Below are positions 1 through 12,060 of a DNA stretch of 64,000 bases, one piece after another. This DNA is from Typhlomys cinereus (Eukaryota > Chordata > Mammalia > Rodentia > Platacanthomyidae), in assembly GCA_023101885.1 (NCBI GenBank), contig JALPQD010000053.1, forward strand, positions 4,714,447-4,778,446, written 5' to 3'. Made by a program: the position numbers and the translations under genes. The notes beneath the pieces were generated by a model that did no database searches, was not told the origin of the DNA, and saw only the letters and a program-made list of their open reading frames with translations. The first letter of the stretch is position 1, and each line of letters starts with the position of its first letter.

Positions 1-1900
1 ACAGCGGCTTTCCCCTCCCAGTTTCACCGCTGGGTTCCTAATGTGCGCTCCGGGCAGATAACTGCCCCGTTACCAGGGAAGCGGCTATTCTAGCGATGAT
101 GCTGATATCAGTGTGCTGGGAGGTAACTGTTCAGCTGCTTCCCTGCAGGTCTCCCTATCACCTGCTGTTCTATTTTACAGTCCGCTTACATCCCATCGCC
201 ACTGACAGATGCATCGGCACGTTCCGCTGCAACCAGGCACGTCGGCAATCCAGGAGGTGGGCTCCCGGAGGTCCCAGGCATGGTGCGTTAGGCAGCGGGC
301 CAGCAGGTTCTCATCCGAGAAAGCGCTCCATCTCATTAGTTTCTCCTCATACAGCAAAGTGCGTGGTCATCTAGGTTACTGGAATCAGGGCAGAATGGTT
401 GGTGGTTGCAATGGGAGATGCACTAGATTCCCCAAGCTTTAGACAATGCTGCTTCGTGAACTGTGGCAGTTTAAGGTAGGGGTAAGGCGATGGCAAGCGG
501 GTTTATCCTGCTGCGAGGTTTTGTTTCCTTTCCTTTGTTCTGAAGGGAAGCTGAGAAACGCTTGCTTGCAGGCGTCAGGCCTTAGATCCTCACCAGACTC
601 CAAGAATCTCTTCTCTGGGCTTAATAGCAGAACATAACATGGCCTGGGAGTGAGGAGAAAAATGTATTTCACTCTGCTATGAATCCTAGGAGGGGCTTTG
701 ACAGGCAAATAGGATTTGAGAGGGAGAAATCTTCTTATCTGTAAAGTTAACAAACTGAGCCAGAGACTAGGATGCTGATATTGTGTTGGGGGTGTGCGGA
801 TGGGTAAGCAATAAATTGCTTCACAAGGCAATTATCGATCCTCCCATTCATTCGATTTTCAGTGGATCGTTGGACCATTTGTTTTCCTAATTGGAAGAAA
901 GCTAAGGAACCAAATGGGTAGGTGACAACTGGGCTTCACGCTTATGACCGAGTAATTGATTCCTAGGAAAGCCTCAGTTCGACTTGTCTCTTGAGGAGTC
1001 TGCGTGCCGTTGACCCCTGTGCTAGGCCTCAGAACAGTCTGAAAAATCTGGTTCGTAGTGCCTCAGGGGAAGACAGACAGACACATAAACATTTCATTTC
1101 AGTATAGCAAGATGGAGATGGTGGTGGCTTGTTGTAAAGGGGATGCCAGGAGCCCCAGCTCTGGTCTGGGGATAAGGAAGAGCCTCCAGACAAAGGGAGA
1201 CTTAAACGGAGTCAATTTATCCACAAAAACTCTGGATCGTGGGCTGGAAGGCCACTTTCTAGGGGGCTCTGCCTCTCCTGATGACGGAGGGTCTGCACCC
1301 CCCAACCATTTCACTCAGCGAGGTGAAGCTGAGCATGCAAGTTTCTAGAAGTAGACATTAGGAATCTATACAGTCTGGGATTGGGGACTGAGAGACAGGC
1401 TTCTGGAGAAAATGGAAGGAGATGGTGAGAGGCTGGAGAAGTGCAGCAAAGGTGATCTATCCAGACTGCATGTCAATGCGCCAGTCTTCTGCCAGAACTT
1501 TCAACTCTGGGGACACAAGCAAACATTTACAAACCCAAATGACTCCATACAGCACGCTAGCAAGTGTTCCTCTGAGCTTTTGGAAATTATGCAGGACTCC
1601 ACTGAGGGTGGGGGTGTGGCCATGCGTGGGGACCTCGGACCTCAGGGCCCAGAGGACACACCTGCTCATCTCCCTCAGTGCCAGCTGGGGTTCCTTCAGC
1701 CTTTCCTGAGGAGGGGCTCCTGTGAAGGTGGCTCCTGAGGTACGGATGGCCCTCCAGCAGGCCTGAGCTCAGATTCACTTGCTGCACGTGGAGAGAAGCA
1801 CATCTCTGCTGTCAGGATATGACCTGTAATAGTGAGATTTGTGTTCTTCTATCCCTCTCAAGGCCTCTGGCCTCTGAATGCTAGCAATCCTGAGCAGGCT
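1..1900. other. Non-repetitive intergenic sequence
   Basis: I see no gene, RNA gene or recognisable repeat here. Reading frames are short (at most about 130 codons), overlap on both strands and show no domain, so I treat them as chance. Base composition is mixed, with no CpG island. Confidence 0.55.
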
Positions 1901-1904
1901 CTAG

Positions 1905-1962
1905 TCTTGTTTATTTATTTATTTGTTTGTTTGTTTGTTTGTTTGGTTGGTTGGTTGGTTTA
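1905..1962. repeat. Simple repeat TTTA / TTTG / TTGG
   Basis: A run of tetranucleotide units changes stepwise from TTTA to TTTG to TTGG. This is typical of a decayed retroelement A-tail on the opposite strand. The following ~150 bases could be the body of an old minus-strand SINE, but I cannot assign a family. Confidence 0.8.
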
Positions 1963-2284
1963 TTGTGAGCTGGAGGTCTTCCACTGCTGCCCAAGGCTCC
2001 ATCCCAGAACAGGCGAGCTGTGTTCTGGTTCCCTCCTCTACCTGGTGGGCTAGGGCTCCAGGGAGACTAATTTCATCCGAGGAGCCGGCACTCACCTCCC
2101 GATGATGATCATCAGAACTCCAGGCCTGAGCTTATGACCAACGGTTTCCTCCAGCCATAGGGACTGGCCGAAAATGATGGCTGAACCTCCAGGGCGTGTT
2201 TTCTGGAGCGCACAGGGGAAAGAACTGTTCAGTCCTTAAGTGTGTGGGCAGGCTCATTCATTGCATCACTTATGGAAAGATTTC

Positions 2285-2495
2285 AATCTTTTCAGAGGTC
2301 GAATCATAGCCTTGTGTGCACATAGCATATTTTCTTCGCCCATGCCATTCAGACAATCAGCCTGTTGCCATTTGTTGGCGATTGTGGATATTGCTCTGCC
2401 CCATGGCAGTGCAGATGCCCCTTTGAAATCCCCTGATTTCAATTCTTTCTGATACATGCTCAGAAGCGGATTATGGGATCATGTGCTAGGTGGAA
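2285..2495 (-). mobile_element. Ancient LINE-1 fragment (ORF2 3' end)
   Basis: Read on the plus strand, the order of words matches the antisense of mammalian L1 ORF2 near its 3' end: a 'prepare for a small animal' style block with cattgcc-like wording, then 'gcagatgcccctttgaaatc', 'tgatttcaattctttct', and a 'cagaagcggattatgggatc' block. That order is diagnostic of L1. Many mismatches and no open frame mean the copy is old and dead. Confidence 0.65.
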
Positions 2496-2719
2496 CAGGC
2501 CAGTCACAGAAGGACAAATACTGACCCGTTCTACTTGACGTATCTCCAGTAGTCAGTGTCAGAAGCAGAAAGGTGGTGGTTGGCAGGGGGTAGGGAAGGG
2601 GAGATGAGGAGCTGTCTGATGGGACACACATTTCAGCTGTAAGAGATGAGTAAGCAGTAGAACAATGCTTCTCAGGACAGGGTTGTTGTTACCAGAGGGT
2701 CTTACACACTAGAATTTAT

Positions 2720-2752
2720 GAGAAGGGGAGAAGAGATGAGAGAGGGGGAAAA

Positions 2753-2784
<32 letters not shown>

Positions 2785-2850
2785 AGAAAGGACAGAGAAA
2801 GAATGAAGAAAGGAAAAGGAGAAGTAGAGGAGAGAGGATAGAAGAGGAAA
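2720..2850. repeat. Purine-only tract with (GA)n core
   Basis: About 130 bases of almost pure A/G on the plus strand, with a perfect GA run at about 2757-2783. The ~100-codon Arg/Glu/Lys frame across it is a repeat translation and not a gene. Confidence 0.85.
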
Positions 2851-2938
2851 CTTTTGGAGGTGATAGATCTGTCTATGATATTGATTGCTATGAAGGTTTC
2901 ACAGATGTCAAATTCTGTATGATAAGTAGAAGCCATTT

Positions 2939-2952
2939 ACACACACACACAC

Positions 2953-2987
<35 letters not shown>
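2939..2987. repeat. (CA)n microsatellite
   Basis: About 24 CA units with a single CG interruption near 2957. Potentially polymorphic. Confidence 0.95.
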
Positions 2988-2989
<2 letters not shown>

Positions 2990-2991
<2 letters not shown>

Positions 2992-3705
2992 AGGATGTTC
3001 ATTTTCCCAGAGGACACAGTGACAGGTAGTGTGAGACTGAAGGGGCCCAGCTGCACATGTGGCAGGGGTGGAGCAAGAGAATATGGGTAAAGCCATAGTC
3101 CCACAAGCAGCCACAAATAGGATCCTGATGTGGGATGTAGATCCCAGTGACTCTTTAAAAGGGACTCAGGACTTTTTGATCCTTGCTCCCAAGTATCCTA
3201 ATGGAACCTTCTGTCCTCGCTGAGCCTGCTGGGTAATCGTGGCTGCAGGTTTGCCTCTGCCACTGTGCCTGTCCCCAGTTGTCCTCCACATCAGGAGGAA
3301 GAACGTGCTGCTGGTTTACAGCCACCTTCAATACCGCTTCCTCAATCCTTTCCCTCCCGTACCAGGAACATGTAGTCTGGCCCATCTTATAGAGAACTTT
3401 GTCTTTCCAGAACTACTTGACTCCAGCTCCCCCCAGGTTTTCCCTGCCCTGGAAGGGTGGGCATGCTGTCAGTGCAGGTGAGCTTGCTGCAGGACCCCAC
3501 TTCCTGCTCACCACTTGCAGAATCACCAACCTACCCTGATCTCTTCTAGAGCTGAATCTAGGAAAGCTGTCCCATTGGGACAGGTAGCCACCCTTACTTC
3601 CTGAACCTCCTCACAGAGCTGGATCAAATGCCAACCTGTTCACACATCCTGGACAGCAGCAGGCTTAACGCTCAAAAGCAAATCATTCTGATGCTTAAAC
3701 ACCTA
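2990..3705. other. Unique sequence, nothing recognised
   Basis: No reliable repeat, RNA gene or coding frame is seen. An 80-codon frame at 3239-3481 has no motif and a same-length frame opposes it. Confidence 0.45.
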
Positions 3706-4295
3706 CATTTTAAAAATTCAGCTACATTTATTTTAAATTTGTATTAATAATGAGTCTATGTGTTTTCATCACCCACTGCCTACCCTCACCTCACTTCCCA
3801 TCATCCCATCAGCCCATGTCCCTCCAGCCCATGTCCCTCCCTCTCCTGCACCTCCTTACATGTGCAAGCCACTGGCTCCCCCCCCAGAACAACTTTACTA
3901 GTCAGTGAGTAGAGACCTGTCAGGACAAGAATGGCCCGCCGCTGGGTACGTTAGATAGCAGAAGCTCCCTGCCATCAATCTGGCACCAGGTCCATACGAC
4001 TCTCACGGTGTCGTGTCTCATGGGATCTTCCATGTTCCAGTAAAAAGTGTTGCTAGCAGCTACTGTAGAGGTCTTGTGGACATAGACACTGTTGCATCGA
4101 GTTCCTTGGTGCCACATCCCTGACATGAAAGAGGCTATGGTGAGATATTACCTGGCCCCCTCCGACTCTTACATTCTTACTGCCCCCCCTTCCACAAGGT
4201 TCTCGAGCCTTGGGATGGGAGGTTGTTCAGATGTCTTGATTATAACCAAGCTGTTTACAGATACTTTTACTTTGTACTTTGGCCAGTCAAATAAA
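3706..4295 (-). mobile_element. Old rodent L1 3' UTR fragment
   Basis: The pyrimidine-rich block at 3775-3890 is followed by a 'cagtgagtagagacc' segment. Near 4160-4220 comes 'cgactcttacattctta', a C-run with 'cttccacaagg' and 'gagccttgggatgggagg'. The same order of words recurs in the younger minus-strand L1s of this window at 44,190-44,250 and 47,350-47,420, which shows homology. It is a 3' fragment without ORF2, and the A-tail side lies near 3,706. Confidence 0.7.
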
Positions 4296-4455
4296 TGATT
4301 ACTATTATTTTTTATTGTGTTCTGCAGATTCCTAATAACTGCCAAGCCAGGCTCTTACAAGAATGGAATAAGATGCTGGAAAACAGATGACTCTCCCTGC
4401 CTGCAGGCTTTGTGTCTGCAAATTGAACCATCCTTGTTCAAAAGCATTTGGGAGA

Positions 4456-4545
4456 AAAAATCGACTTGGGAGATTGAGGCAAGGAGGATAGTGAACTTAA
4501 GCCCAACCTGATCTACATAAGGAGTTTCTATCTTAAAACAAGTAT
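4456..4545 (+). mobile_element. B1-like (7SL-derived) SINE fragment
   Basis: The block 'cttgggagattgaggcaagg' followed by an 'agcccaacctgatctacata' block matches the right half of B1/Alu-type SINEs. The 5' half with the Pol III A box is missing. Confidence 0.6.
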
Positions 4546-4649
4546 GTTAGGTGTAGTAGGTAATCTAGAGATTACTTAAATATGTGGGAGGATACGTGTA
4601 GGTCATTTTATAGAAGGGACTTGGACATCCAAAGGGTTTGGTGTCTTTC

Positions 4650-5003
4650 TTAGTTTCTTGTCCTACTGCTATAATAAATACACCAACAATACCCTAATAT
4701 GACTGGAAATTTGCTCTGACTGGAAATTTCAGAGCACAGTCTATCAGTTCAGGTTAGTCAACATGGTAGGAGCTTGAAGCAGCTGGTCACATCACAGCCA
4801 CAGTCAGGAGGCTGAGAGCAAGAGTGAGAGCGAGTGAGCGAGCAAGAGAGGGAGAAGAGAATGTCTGTGCTTAGTTCACTTTCTCCTTTACATAAAGTCC
4901 AGATCTCAGTCCAGGGAACGGCTCCTCCCACAGTGCCACTGTCACGCCCAGAGACTTATTTTGCAGGTGATTCTAGAATTTGTCACAGTGATAGCACCAA
5001 GCA
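4650..5003 (-). mobile_element. MaLR-like LTR
   Basis: The order is: a 'gctataataaatac' start, a mid region 'catggtaggagcttgaagca', a degenerate GAGAGCGAG tract, and a 'ctttctccttt' block. This is the reverse complement of the ERVL-MaLR LTR plan seen repeatedly in this window. Divergence is high and the ends are uncertain. Confidence 0.5.
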
Positions 5004-6221
5004 TGGCAGTATCCGTGGTGGAAGTGGTGGCAGGGGCAGGACTGGCACCGATTCCTCCCGGTTACCGACTGGAAAGTCTTACACATGGGAAGATGTTCAA
5101 ATCTTGTTTCATAGAACAAATTGTTGCTTTGCTTAACGTACGACTCTGGTTTTAATTGTGCCATTAGCCTTACCCATTTTCTGTCACACATCAGGGTCAG
5201 CAAGAGAAGCACAGAAGCTTTTCCAATGGACACCGTGTGGCTGGAGAAGCACAGGCGGGCACCACAGCCACTGCACCCATTAATAAGCAGCGTGGCCATG
5301 CAGTACTGACGAGTGTCCTTTAGCATACCCCCAATGCCCCAAGGCGCCAAGGTGGGTGAACCCCGCTAGAGACACAGGTCTATTAAAAAGCATTCGCTTT
5401 TAGCCAGGAAAACACAGGATCATAAATCACATGTTGCTTTATACAGAAATGGCCTGTTAAATTTTAATATCCAACCACGTGACCAGCCCTCCTTCCATCT
5501 TCCATCTGCCTGCAGGAGAACATTTCTGCCTCCCAGCAGGTGGCCATACACCCTGCTAGGCGCTGAAAACTTGTTTGTCCCGTTCCCCAAAGTGATATAA
5601 AAATAGTGAAGGTAGTCAATGGTGATTGATTAATTTCAAAATATAAATAATGGTTGTAATTGCAATTTAAAGAGGACTGTTCTCCACTTTGATTAATCTG
5701 ACCCTCTGGGCCGCTGTTAACGGAGAGGCCTGTTAGAATGCTAATCAGGAAACAAACGCAAGGAAAAGGATGTAACTCCAGGTGTCCAGCTCAGCCTGTC
5801 CTTCCCCAGGCTGCTCTGCTCTGTCCAGCCCTTGTCTCCAGCCCTGCCATCCGAGACACGACTCCGTCAAAGAGGAAGCATCCTGCTTCATCCTCAAACC
5901 CCACTTTGTGACTCCTTGAAGAGGCGTCCTGACTGGTGCTCGGAACGCTGCGCTTGGCAACTCGGAAGCACCCATCAGTGGCTCAGCTGTTGACTAAGCG
6001 GTTGGATTACATTATCCCCCTGTGCAGATTCGTGTTTCCCCCACCTGCCTGAAGCAGGAAGCACAGTAGAAGCAAATGTGCTTCTTCAAATCCCACATTC
6101 CAGTGGAGAGAACACGAGGGAACCTCAGGGCTTGCTCATTTGTCTTTTTGGGGTCCCTGGTCCCTCACTGCCTCTTCTTCCCTCTCCTAACATACATACT
6201 TAGCCTGGAGAAGCAGGCAAG

Positions 6222-6222
<1 letters not shown>
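5004..6222. other. Unique sequence with candidate regulatory block at 5,440-5,760
   Basis: No repeat is recognised. The AT-rich core at about 5,600-5,700 packs homeodomain-type words: 'tgattgattaattt' resembles PBX/HOX sites, and 'ctttgattaatctg' resembles TCF/LEF or homeobox sites. It ends in a GC-richer shoulder. This is how conserved noncoding elements often look, but conservation cannot be measured from one sequence. Confidence 0.35.

Positions 6223-6276
<54 letters not shown>
6223..6276. repeat. (GA)n microsatellite
   Basis: A perfect dinucleotide run of about 27 units. The Arg-Glu repeat in the overlapping frame is an artefact of this run. Confidence 0.97.
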
Positions 6277-6277
<1 letters not shown>

Positions 6278-6980
6278 GCTGCTGTGACCAGTCATTTAGG
6301 TCTCAGCAGGTATCAAGCCCCTGTTTCCTTTCCATCACCACAGATCTTGAAGTCTGCCTGCCAGGGCCAGAGCCCAGACTTTCACATGCTTCCTACCGGC
6401 AGGCTCGTTCACTGTGCTGGTTCCCGAGGAGCCTGGCCATGGTGTGCAACTGCAGTGGATGGGGGAAACATGGGACATGACCTCTTGGAGGCTCGCCGGC
6501 TGTAGGTCCCTTGCAAAGTCTGTTCTCAGAACTTTGGGTTGCCAGAGCTAATGGTGGGACTCCACATCGCCACAGAAGCCCAAGATGTACACGGAGAGAA
6601 TGCAGCTTTGCATAAGTGCATTCTGGGGCTCAGCGGGCAGGTGGGGCTTGTGGAGATGAGAAAGGCAGGGATTCTGGTTCACACATGGAAGAATAGACTG
6701 GCAGCTTGGGTTGATTGACAGATAGCACCAATCACGGGGATGTTGCCCTGGAGAACGTTCTGGAAGCCTCTTTCCTTCCAGGCTGAACCTGATTCTAGAA
6801 GTGCTTTTTCCAGAACTCAGAATACCAAAATGGATATTCTTCTTCGTCCTTCTGCCTATGTCTTCACTTGTGGGGGAACCAAGAAGGAAGTGGCTTCTTC
6901 ATGTCTCCTCGGAGACTGGGGCTTCTGGGTCAGTTATTAGAAGAATGGAGAACCCACTGGAAAGAAGGAAATATCTCTAT
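6277..6980. other. Unique sequence, nothing recognised
   Basis: No repeat, RNA gene or supported coding region seen. Confidence 0.4.
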
Positions 6981-7190
6981 GGGCTGGAGAGATAGCTCAG
7001 AGGTTAAGACTCTGACTCGAAAACAGAAGGACGTGAGTTCAGATCCCAGGTCCCACATTAAAAAAAAGTGCCAGGCAGAAATATAGCAGCTTCTGCTTCC
7101 AACTCTGGTGAGTGGAGCCTGGGAGATCCCAGAGCAAAGAAAAAAGGAGATAGGAACAATCCAGAAAAATAGAAAAAGTAGCTCTCTTGA
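6981..7190 (+). mobile_element. SINE with ID-type tRNA head (family S1 of this window)
   Basis: It starts 'gggctggagagatagctcag', an ID/tRNA-Ala-like 5' end. A good Pol III A box (tagctcagagg, ~6992-7002) and B box (gagttcagatccc, 7035-7047) are present. The body, with words such as 'ggtgagtggagcctgggaga' and 'ccagagcaaag', recurs in about ten other copies here. This copy ends early in A-rich sequence and lacks the usual CA-rich tail. Confidence 0.9.
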
Positions 7191-7224
7191 GTGACACTAC
7201 ATAAATATCTAATTTGTTCAAAAT

Positions 7225-7385
7225 TTAATACCTTCTGGAAAGGAGAATAATGGGGGAAAGGTTTAATGGGGGAGGAAGCTGCTGGGATGGGGTACAGGAA
7301 GGGGTTGGGTGAGTAGTAGGTAGCTCTGAAGATGAACGATAGAGCCGGACAGATGCCTTCAATAGCATGAATTTATCTAAAAATA
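7225..7385 (+). mobile_element. L1 3' terminal fragment (G-rich tract and tail)
   Basis: A G-rich block ('gggggaggaagctgctggg', 'ggggtacaggaaggggttgg') is followed by an A/T-rich end ('catgaatttatctaaaaata'). This matches the sense-strand end of rodent L1s, where a polypurine tract precedes the tail. Confidence 0.5.
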
Positions 7386-8665
7386 TAACTTATAGAAATG
7401 TGAACAGATATGCCCTACACAGGAATACACAGAGAACAAAAGAAAGGAATGATAGAAACTCCCTTGAGATGCTCTCACCAGAAACCATTGGCAATTAAAC
7501 AAAATTCCCAGTGTCCAGTATGTGACACCTCCTAATGAGCTGCCGATTAAAGGTCTCAGAATTTCCCCAAACAAATAGGCTTTTCCCATTGCTCTTGGTT
7601 GCCCACCAGGGCCTGATAGTAAGACACCACCACACAGCTCAATCACAAGATAGGGAGAACACGAGCTGAAACTGGTCTGTAAGCCCCCTCCTTGCTGGCA
7701 CTTCCGCAGTACCAGAAGGTACCTACATAAACTGCTGGGGGAGAGAAGCAATCGACAGTCTCATCCGTCTTTGAAAGCTGCCAGCTACAACAGCAACCAC
7801 CCCGAGAAGAGGTGGCATCGGAGCACCGGTGGCACGAATGGCAAGCAGGTGACATTCTGATCAGATTTAAGTCCTGCTTCTCAGCAGGATCACATGCCTG
7901 GTAGCAAACCTGCAGAAATGGAGGCTTTGGGCCCTGGGGGGGGGGAGGGGCGACACACAAACTACTAGGGTTTAGCTACAAGGCGTGACATCAAGCTGCC
8001 GTCTAAACATTCCTCTCTATACCCATGGATTAGAGCGCCTCTTGGTCCTCAACCAAGAAACGTCTTTTTGTAGTGGAACCTGTGTAATACAAAGAATTGC
8101 AAACATCCAAAGTGCAGAGAATAAGGGACTGTGGACTTCTTTTCCCCAAATGGGGCGTCCACATCACCCCTCACCCCAAGGCTCAGGAACATAATGGAAG
8201 CTTTACGAATGTAAGAGCCAAAGGGTGAGCCAAGCTATCTGCCCGTCATGTCAGGGCTGCTGTGTCCATGAACTTGCTGAAACGGTGTCTCCTTCTAGAA
8301 GACCTGTGCAAAATGTAGCCATGAAAACTTGATCAGGGAAGGAGGAAGATCTCCAAACCGTCTCCCTGAGAGACTATTGACGGTTAAAGCCAGATGGGGC
8401 GAGGGGACCTGCTTTCCTCGGGGATATGCCCACAGATACATCATCCAAGCTCTGGCAAGTGTTCAGGCATGTGCCAGGCAACCCGGGTGAAACTCAGAGG
8501 ATCACACACACAGAAAGACATGGAAGCAGGAGGGAGACTGGCTGGGAAGAAGGTTTGCAGCGAGAAAAGGAGGGGGAATTGGACGGAATGGCAAGAGGTG
8601 AAAATGACATAAATCCTTTGTATTTATGTGTGAAATTGTCAGACGAAAGCGTAAAAATAAAATAT
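7386..8665 (+). mobile_element. Old L1 3' UTR, about 1.3 kb
   Basis: Sense-strand rodent L1 3' UTR words run in order: 'ataaactgctgggggagaga', 'ctacaacagcaaccacc', 'cggtggcacgaatggcaag', 'aagtcctgcttctcagcag', then 'cctgtgcaaaatg', 'gggatatgcccac', and the closing 'tttgtatttatgtgtgaaatt' with an AATAAA-type end near 8,660. The segments at 22,775-23,235 and 37,190-37,600 are homologous. The copy is non-coding and diverged. Confidence 0.75.
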
Positions 8666-10865
8666 GTCACTTTCTATTCTGGCATTGACCTGTGGACCTG
8701 GTACAGGTCTTGACTTGATTCTGGGGGTCCGAGGGTCCTCCAGAGCCAGCCATCGTGAAGTCAGGTGTTGCAAAAATGCTTCAGAGTGCCACGCTGGCTT
8801 CCCTAGGCACCGTCAGAATGCTTTCTGTCTTTCAGCCATGAGATGAGAACTCACAGTGTCTGTGCTCTGAGCTCTAGAGCCCGCACTGAAACTATTGTTT
8901 GTTTTTCTTAAAATGCCAAATCCAGATCAACCCTCTTGTGCAAGCCTCCGTGTCCCTCTTTCTCTACCTGCACCCTTTTCTCTTTGTACTCTCCTCTTTG
9001 TTATTCTCTGTCTTTCATAATGGAGCCCAATCTGGATATGAAATTAAACTTAAATGTTGGTTTGCTTATTTCATCTGATCTCTTGCAATTACAAAAGATG
9101 AATATTGTTGTTTCTCTCTCCATGTCAAACCAAACAAAGCAACCTCCCAATTGAGCCACATGGCTCCTCTTTCTTTTGTCTTTCCTGCTGGGAGCCGGGA
9201 GCTTTCTAAAATGGGCTTCACAGTTGCACAAGGACACTTACCATTACATCCAGCACAGGAAGGAAACGTTTAGAATTTTTTTCAGAACTTTTCTCCAGCC
9301 AGCCTGGGGCCCGATGTCACATGAGCCCCTGTGGGATGGTGGTGGGGAGATACCGGAGTCCCACCAGGCTGAGAGCACTGTTTGAAGAGCCACAGGATCT
9401 CTCTGCTGGCTCTCCAATCCACTGTCTGGAAATGCACATTTATTACTCACTCACTCCACAGCTTGTAGTGTGGCCCAGGAAGAAAAGACATAGAATGGAA
9501 AAATTCTCACAGGTCAACAACACATCCAGAGTATTTCTATTGGTAAATGGGAGCTTTTAAGTGAAAAATGGTGAATCAAGCATGTTAATATGGCATAGAC
9601 GACAAATGAGCTCTTCTTAAGAATGAAAACAGAAGACCACAGATTTGGGCAATTCTACGTCTTTTACAGAAGCAGAATTTTAAGCATGGCAGAATGTGTA
9701 ATTTGTTTTATAGTTAAATTGATTTGAGATGGAGAAAAAAATTGAAAATGATTTTCTTTTAAGAAATAACCGTCATGCATTGCCAAGTTGGAATGGTGGG
9801 TGGCGGTGCCTTCCCTTCATCCCCAGCTATGAGCCTATTAGGCCATGCACACAAAGCACGGGCTGGTATTCAGCTGTGCACGCTGGTCTCTTGCAAGCCC
9901 GGGTCTCTACTGCAGTAGCAACATGATTCTTTTGGTTATCATCAAGCCAACAAAAGACAATTTTTCAAGATCACACTTATCTACGCCTTAGATTTCATGT
10001 GTCAAATTGCAGTAATTTCTTAGCTGGATGAAAAATATTCGCTGCTCAAAAATAACATTTTTCCCCCTTTCTAGGCTATATTGGTGAATAACCTCCTTCC
10101 TTCCCCAACCTCCCGTCAAATTAAAATAAAAAAATAAAAAACAGCCCTTCAGCCAGCAGAAAATATGACAACATATACTGCATTTAAAGTCAAGCAACCA
10201 GCGTCTCTAGACTGTCTGTTTCATTCTGCCCGGGGCTAAGGAAAATACTTTAGCAAGTAAATATATGTCTTCTATAAACAGAACATTTTTTCCTCTCTTT
10301 TTCCAGTACTCTACCATCCAGGGAAAGATATTTTTTTTTTCTCCCTAAAGTTATGGTATATTAAAAAGAAATAGGATGGTTTTATTTTTTTCAGGGAGAC
10401 CATTCTGGGGAAATGATCTTCAGTTCCTCAGAGCACAGCACTGCTTGGAAATGCTCTAGACAGAACATGGCCCCCCTCCCACTCCCATTCTCCAAAGACT
10501 TGTCAGCAGAAATGCTAATCAATCCCACCTTTCCTCCAGAGCTTGATAGGTTATTTCTCCCTGCTCCCAAAATTCTCCATTGCACTCCAGTACTAAGGTG
10601 CCTGAAAAACTATCTGAAAAGTAGTTCATCTGTCATCCCTGGGCAAGAAATTCTGATTCAAGGAACTGAATCGAATCTGTCTGTTCCCAGGAGGTGATTA
10701 GGCTTCTGTTCATGCCCCTGACGGTGACTCTAAGCCTCATGGGAAGAAGAGGAAGTAGCACAGAGTGCCGGAGAGACAGTCCATTAATGGCTGGAAGGGG
10801 TAGGGTCATCTGACCATAGGGAAAAGTTCTCTCTCACCTTGATCTTTTGAGAAGTCTATCAGAGG
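8666..10865. other. Unique AT-rich sequence, nothing recognised
   Basis: 2.2 kb without a repeat or gene that I can support. Short frames such as 9176-9385 have no motif. A T-run at 10,329-10,340 and an A/T run near 10,125 are the only low-complexity points. Confidence 0.5.
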
Positions 10866-11045
10866 AAATGATCCCAAACTCTCCTGTGCATCGGATCACC
10901 CAGGGAAACCGTGAAAATGAAGACTCTGGTTCAGAACGCAGGGTCTCTCAGTCCATGGGTGAGGTCTAGTCACCTGCACTTCTGGCAAGTTTCCAGAAGA
11001 CGCTGCTGCTGGTGGTTCTTGAGTCAGTCTGAGGAACAAGGTGCT
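10866..11045 (+). mobile_element. MER5A-type hAT (Charlie) DNA-transposon fossil
   Basis: The signature order is present: 'caaactctcctgtgcatcgg', 'atcacccaggg', an 'actctggttcagaacgcagg' block, 'gggtgaggtct', 'cacctgcacttctggcaagt', 'ccagaagacgctgctgctgg', and a closing 'ctgaggaacaag'. This is the plan of MER5A, a ~190 bp non-autonomous eutherian hAT element. No coding capacity. Confidence 0.85.
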
Positions 11046-11795
11046 GGGGACACCAGTGCCGCAGGATTGATTGCTACTCAGGCTGAAGCCTGCAGCTAGT
11101 CACGGTGGTCCGTGTCACCCGTGAGCCAGTCAGAAGAGTCGGTCAGCTCCTCTCAGACCTATCAAGTCTGACCCTCCGGGTGTGAGCCCAGGAAGCTGTG
11201 AGCCTGGACTGTACAGCACCTCTGTCACTTCCTAACTTGCCGGGACGCACAGTCTCAGGCCCCGCCTCAGGCTTCCTCCCCTAGAGTCCTCAGGGTCACC
11301 TGATTTTCCCAGGTCATGATGGGTCTACATTAAAGCACCGAAGAGGAGCGGGTCTAGCGGTCTGTTCAAGCGATTGAGTATTTAAAAGGGCAACACACTC
11401 CAAGCTTGAGGGGTGACTACTTGCATCCTGTATCCACCCCCCCACACACACCAAGCTGGGTACCAGTAGGCTACCCATTAAGCCGCATTTCCCATTTTCC
11501 TCTCTGCCCATCCGCATGTGTAATCAGCTTACCACCTAGGAGGGCTTTTGCTATCTGACATTTTATCTTCCTTGTTTGATTAGAAGACTAATACTATCTA
11601 TTGCGGGAAATAAAATTGTAAAGAAATGCACAGCTGCCAAATCCCACCTCTCTGAAGGAGCCATTATTTAGATTTTGATATATTTCTTTTAGTCTTTCGC
11701 TTCATATGGATTGGTAGAATTGCACTTTAAAAAAAATTGATATTGCTTCAGGCTTTAAAAGCACTTCATCAACACAACTATTTATTTATTGTTCT
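11046..11795. other. Unique sequence, nothing recognised
   Basis: No supported gene or repeat. A faint MIR-like wording near 11,220-11,300 is too weak to call. Confidence 0.4.
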
Positions 11796-12060
11796 TGTGT
11801 GCGTGCATGTGTATATGTGTGTGTGGGCATGTGTACGAGAGGCATTTGAGGTTGTGCGCCTGTGGAGGCCCAAGGGTGACGCTGGGAACCATCTCGGATT
11901 TCTCTTCCACCTTAAGGCTTTGCTCTGTAGTTTTCTAGGCTCCACTTTTCAGGGCCAACCTATAGGCCACTGCTGCTTTTTATGGGAATCTGGGGATCTG
12001 GACTCAGGTCCTTTTGCTTTCTGAGGCAAAGTTTTAACTCCTGAGCCACCTTCCAAACCC
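11796..12060 (-). mobile_element. SINE family S1 (ID-headed), full length
   Basis: Reading the minus strand from 12,060: the ID head with 'ggctcaggagttaaaac' (A-box region), 'ggacctgagtccagatcccc' (B-box region), the S1 body 'gcagtggcctatag...ggagcctagaaaac', then 'gccctttgggcctccacagg' and a CA-rich tail on the low-coordinate side. Length about 265 bp. Confidence 0.85.

Noticed and set aside
2718..3029. 103-codon Arg/Glu-rich then His/Thr-rich frame
   Set aside because: Translation of adjacent GA and CA simple repeats.
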